Assembly: GCA_023458855.1 (NCBI GenBank)
Contig: JAEWWQ010000466.1
Coordinates: 1-6,845, forward strand
DNA: 6,845 bases
Source: Bacillota bacterium
Lineage (GTDB): Bacteria > Bacillota > Clostridia > Lachnospirales > Lachnospiraceae
Direction: 5' to 3'
The translations under genes and the position numbers were made by a program. Below, in pieces: positions 5,854-6,845 of this stretch (positions within the stretch are counted from its first letter, which is position 1; every line of letters starts with the position of its first letter). A model generated the notes under the pieces. It saw nothing but the letters and a program-made list of their open reading frames with translations, searched no databases and had not been told where the DNA came from.

Positions 5854-5895
5854 TTCAAGTCAGGGTATATTTCTAATTATAAGGAGGAAAAGGGT

Positions 5896-6845
5896 ATGAA
5901 AAAGAAACTATTAAGTTCATTGCTATGTGTAGCGATGGTCGCATCTATGCTGGTTGGCTGTGGTGTTGACAAGGTCGGAACAGCAACAGACGCAGCAGCA
6001 GGCTCAGAAGAGGCGGCAACGGCTGATAAAGTAAGTGAAGCTGCTACTGAGGCAGGAACGGAAGCAACATCAGATACGGCAGAAGCTACAGGCAGTTATA
6101 AGATTGCCGTTGTTCCAAAACTCACGAGTATTGCATGGTTCCAGAGAATGGAAGTGGGTGTGAATGAGTATGCAAAAGAGAACCCGACTATTGATGCATT
6201 TTATACAGGTCCGTCAGAGGGAGATGGTGCATTACAGGCACAGGCAATTGAAGATTTAATTTCTCAGGGTGTAGATGCTATCTGTGTTGTTCCATTTTCA
6301 ACAGAGGCATTGGAACCAGTGCTGAAAAAGGCAAGGGATGCAGGAATTGTTGTTATTACACATGAAGCTTCCGGAATGACAAATATGGACTATGATATTG
6401 AAGCATTCAATAATGAAGCGTACGGTGAACACTTTATGGATGCATTAGGAAAAGCAACAGGCGGTAAAGGCGAGTACATATTTGAAGTTGGTTCTTTGAC
6501 AAGCGAATCCCATAATCAATGGGTAGATGCAGCAAAGAAATTACAGGAAGAAAAATATCCGGAGATGAAGCAGTATGGTGACAAACTTGAGACTGCAGAT
6601 GACCAGTCGAAATCCTATGATAAAGTAAAAGAGGTACTGACGGCCAATCCGAACATTGCTGCAATTCAAGGCTCTGCAATGCCTGACGTAGCCGGTGCTG
6701 CATTGGCAGTAGAAGAATTAGGATTAGCAGGAAAAGTAAAAATTGCCGGAACATCTTTGGTGTCTGTATCCGGAAAATATGTAAAAGACGGCACAATTGA
6801 TATGATTTCTTTCTGGGATCCGGCATTAGCTGGAAAAGCAATGAT
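5896..6845 (+). CDS. Sugar-type ABC transporter substrate-binding lipoprotein, LsrB/RhaS-like, 3' end outside window
   Basis: The frame is open from the ATG at 5896 (AAGGAGG at 5881-5887, 8 bases upstream) to the window edge; 316 codons are visible. A lipoprotein signal peptide ends in LVGC with Cys22 as lipidation site, followed by an Ala/Thr/Glu-rich linker to about 66. From residue 67 it reads as a periplasmic-binding-protein type I domain: YKIAVVPKLTSIAWF (68-82), AIEDLISQGVDAICVVPFST in the first lobe, HNQWVDAAKKL (206-216) and VKIAGTS in the second. It aligns along its length with the AI-2 receptor LsrB (IPKLVG, NQWVKEAK, LWD near the end). Lys75 matches a ligand-binding lysine of LsrB, but the other AI-2 contacts appear changed, so a pentose, rhamnose-like or related sugar is as likely. 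Genes for its permease and ATPase are expected downstream but not seen. Confidence 0.9.
   Translation, partial: MKKKLLSSLLCVAMVASMLVGCGVDKVGTATDAAAGSEEAATADKVSEAATEAGTEATSDTAEATGSYKIAVVPKLTSIAWFQRMEVGVNEYAKENPTIDAFYTGPSEGDGALQAQAIEDLISQGVDAICVVPFSTEALEPVLKKARDAGIVVITHEASGMTNMDYDIEAFNNEAYGEHFMDALGKATGGKGEYIFEVGSLTSESHNQWVDAAKKLQEEKYPEMKQYGDKLETADDQSKSYDKVKEVLTANPNIAAIQGSAMPDVAGAALAVEELGLAGKVKIAGTSLVSVSGKYVKDGTIDMISFWDPALAGKAM

Noticed and set aside
6434..6841. A 135-residue open frame on the - strand
   Set aside because: It is the antisense shadow of the sugar-type binding-protein gene, which aligns well with LsrB on the + strand; the - strand product is Leu/Gln/His-rich without recognisable motifs.
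5896..6845. Calling the sugar binder an AI-2 receptor (LsrB)
   Set aside because: Only the lysine in VPKL matches clearly; the other contact residues differ by eye, so the name would overstate specificity.

Overview
The window (about 40% G+C by eye) looks like a chromosome segment of a Gram-positive gut Clostridia bacterium, most likely Lachnospiraceae. Supporting signs are strong AGGAGG-type ribosome binding sites, lipoproteins with long Thr/Glu/Ala-rich linkers after the lipobox cysteine, TTGACA/extended -10 promoters, and a conserved-hypothetical operon of a kind I associate with Lachnospiraceae. The family assignment is inference. All genes lie on the + strand.

Region 1 (1-2955) is the 3' part of a tightly packed operon of unknown function. 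It encodes (a) a protein whose 5' end lies outside the window and which reads as a divergent, stripped-down Hsp70/actin-fold protein: degenerate nucleotide-binding motifs, little room for lobe IIB, a DnaK-like beta-sandwich tail and no helical lid; (b) a soluble protein with TPR-like helices; and (c) a coiled-coil protein with a central transmembrane hairpin. Together they suggest an undescribed membrane-linked, Hsp70-like assembly. This is the most interesting part of the window.

Region 2 (2952-5532) is a complete polar amino acid ABC importer operon. It has its own strong promoter, whose -35 overlaps the stop codon of region 1. The order is lipoprotein binding protein, a small stem-loop in the first gap, permease, ATPase, and a very strong rho-independent terminator. 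The binding protein captures the ligand outside the cell, the permease forms the channel and the ATPase powers uptake. The first-gap stem-loop probably keeps the binding protein more abundant than the membrane parts.

Region 3 (5533-6845) is an A/T-rich intergenic region followed by the start of a second, unrelated importer gene. The gene encodes a sugar-type (LsrB/RhaS-like, periplasmic-binding-protein type I) lipoprotein and runs off the window. Its upstream region carries an extended -10 promoter and four copies of a TAWGTTTAGT element, two in each orientation and three of them just downstream of the predicted start of transcription. This arrangement suggests repression by an unidentified regulator, perhaps with DNA looping.

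No tRNA, rRNA, CRISPR array, insertion sequence or attachment site was seen.
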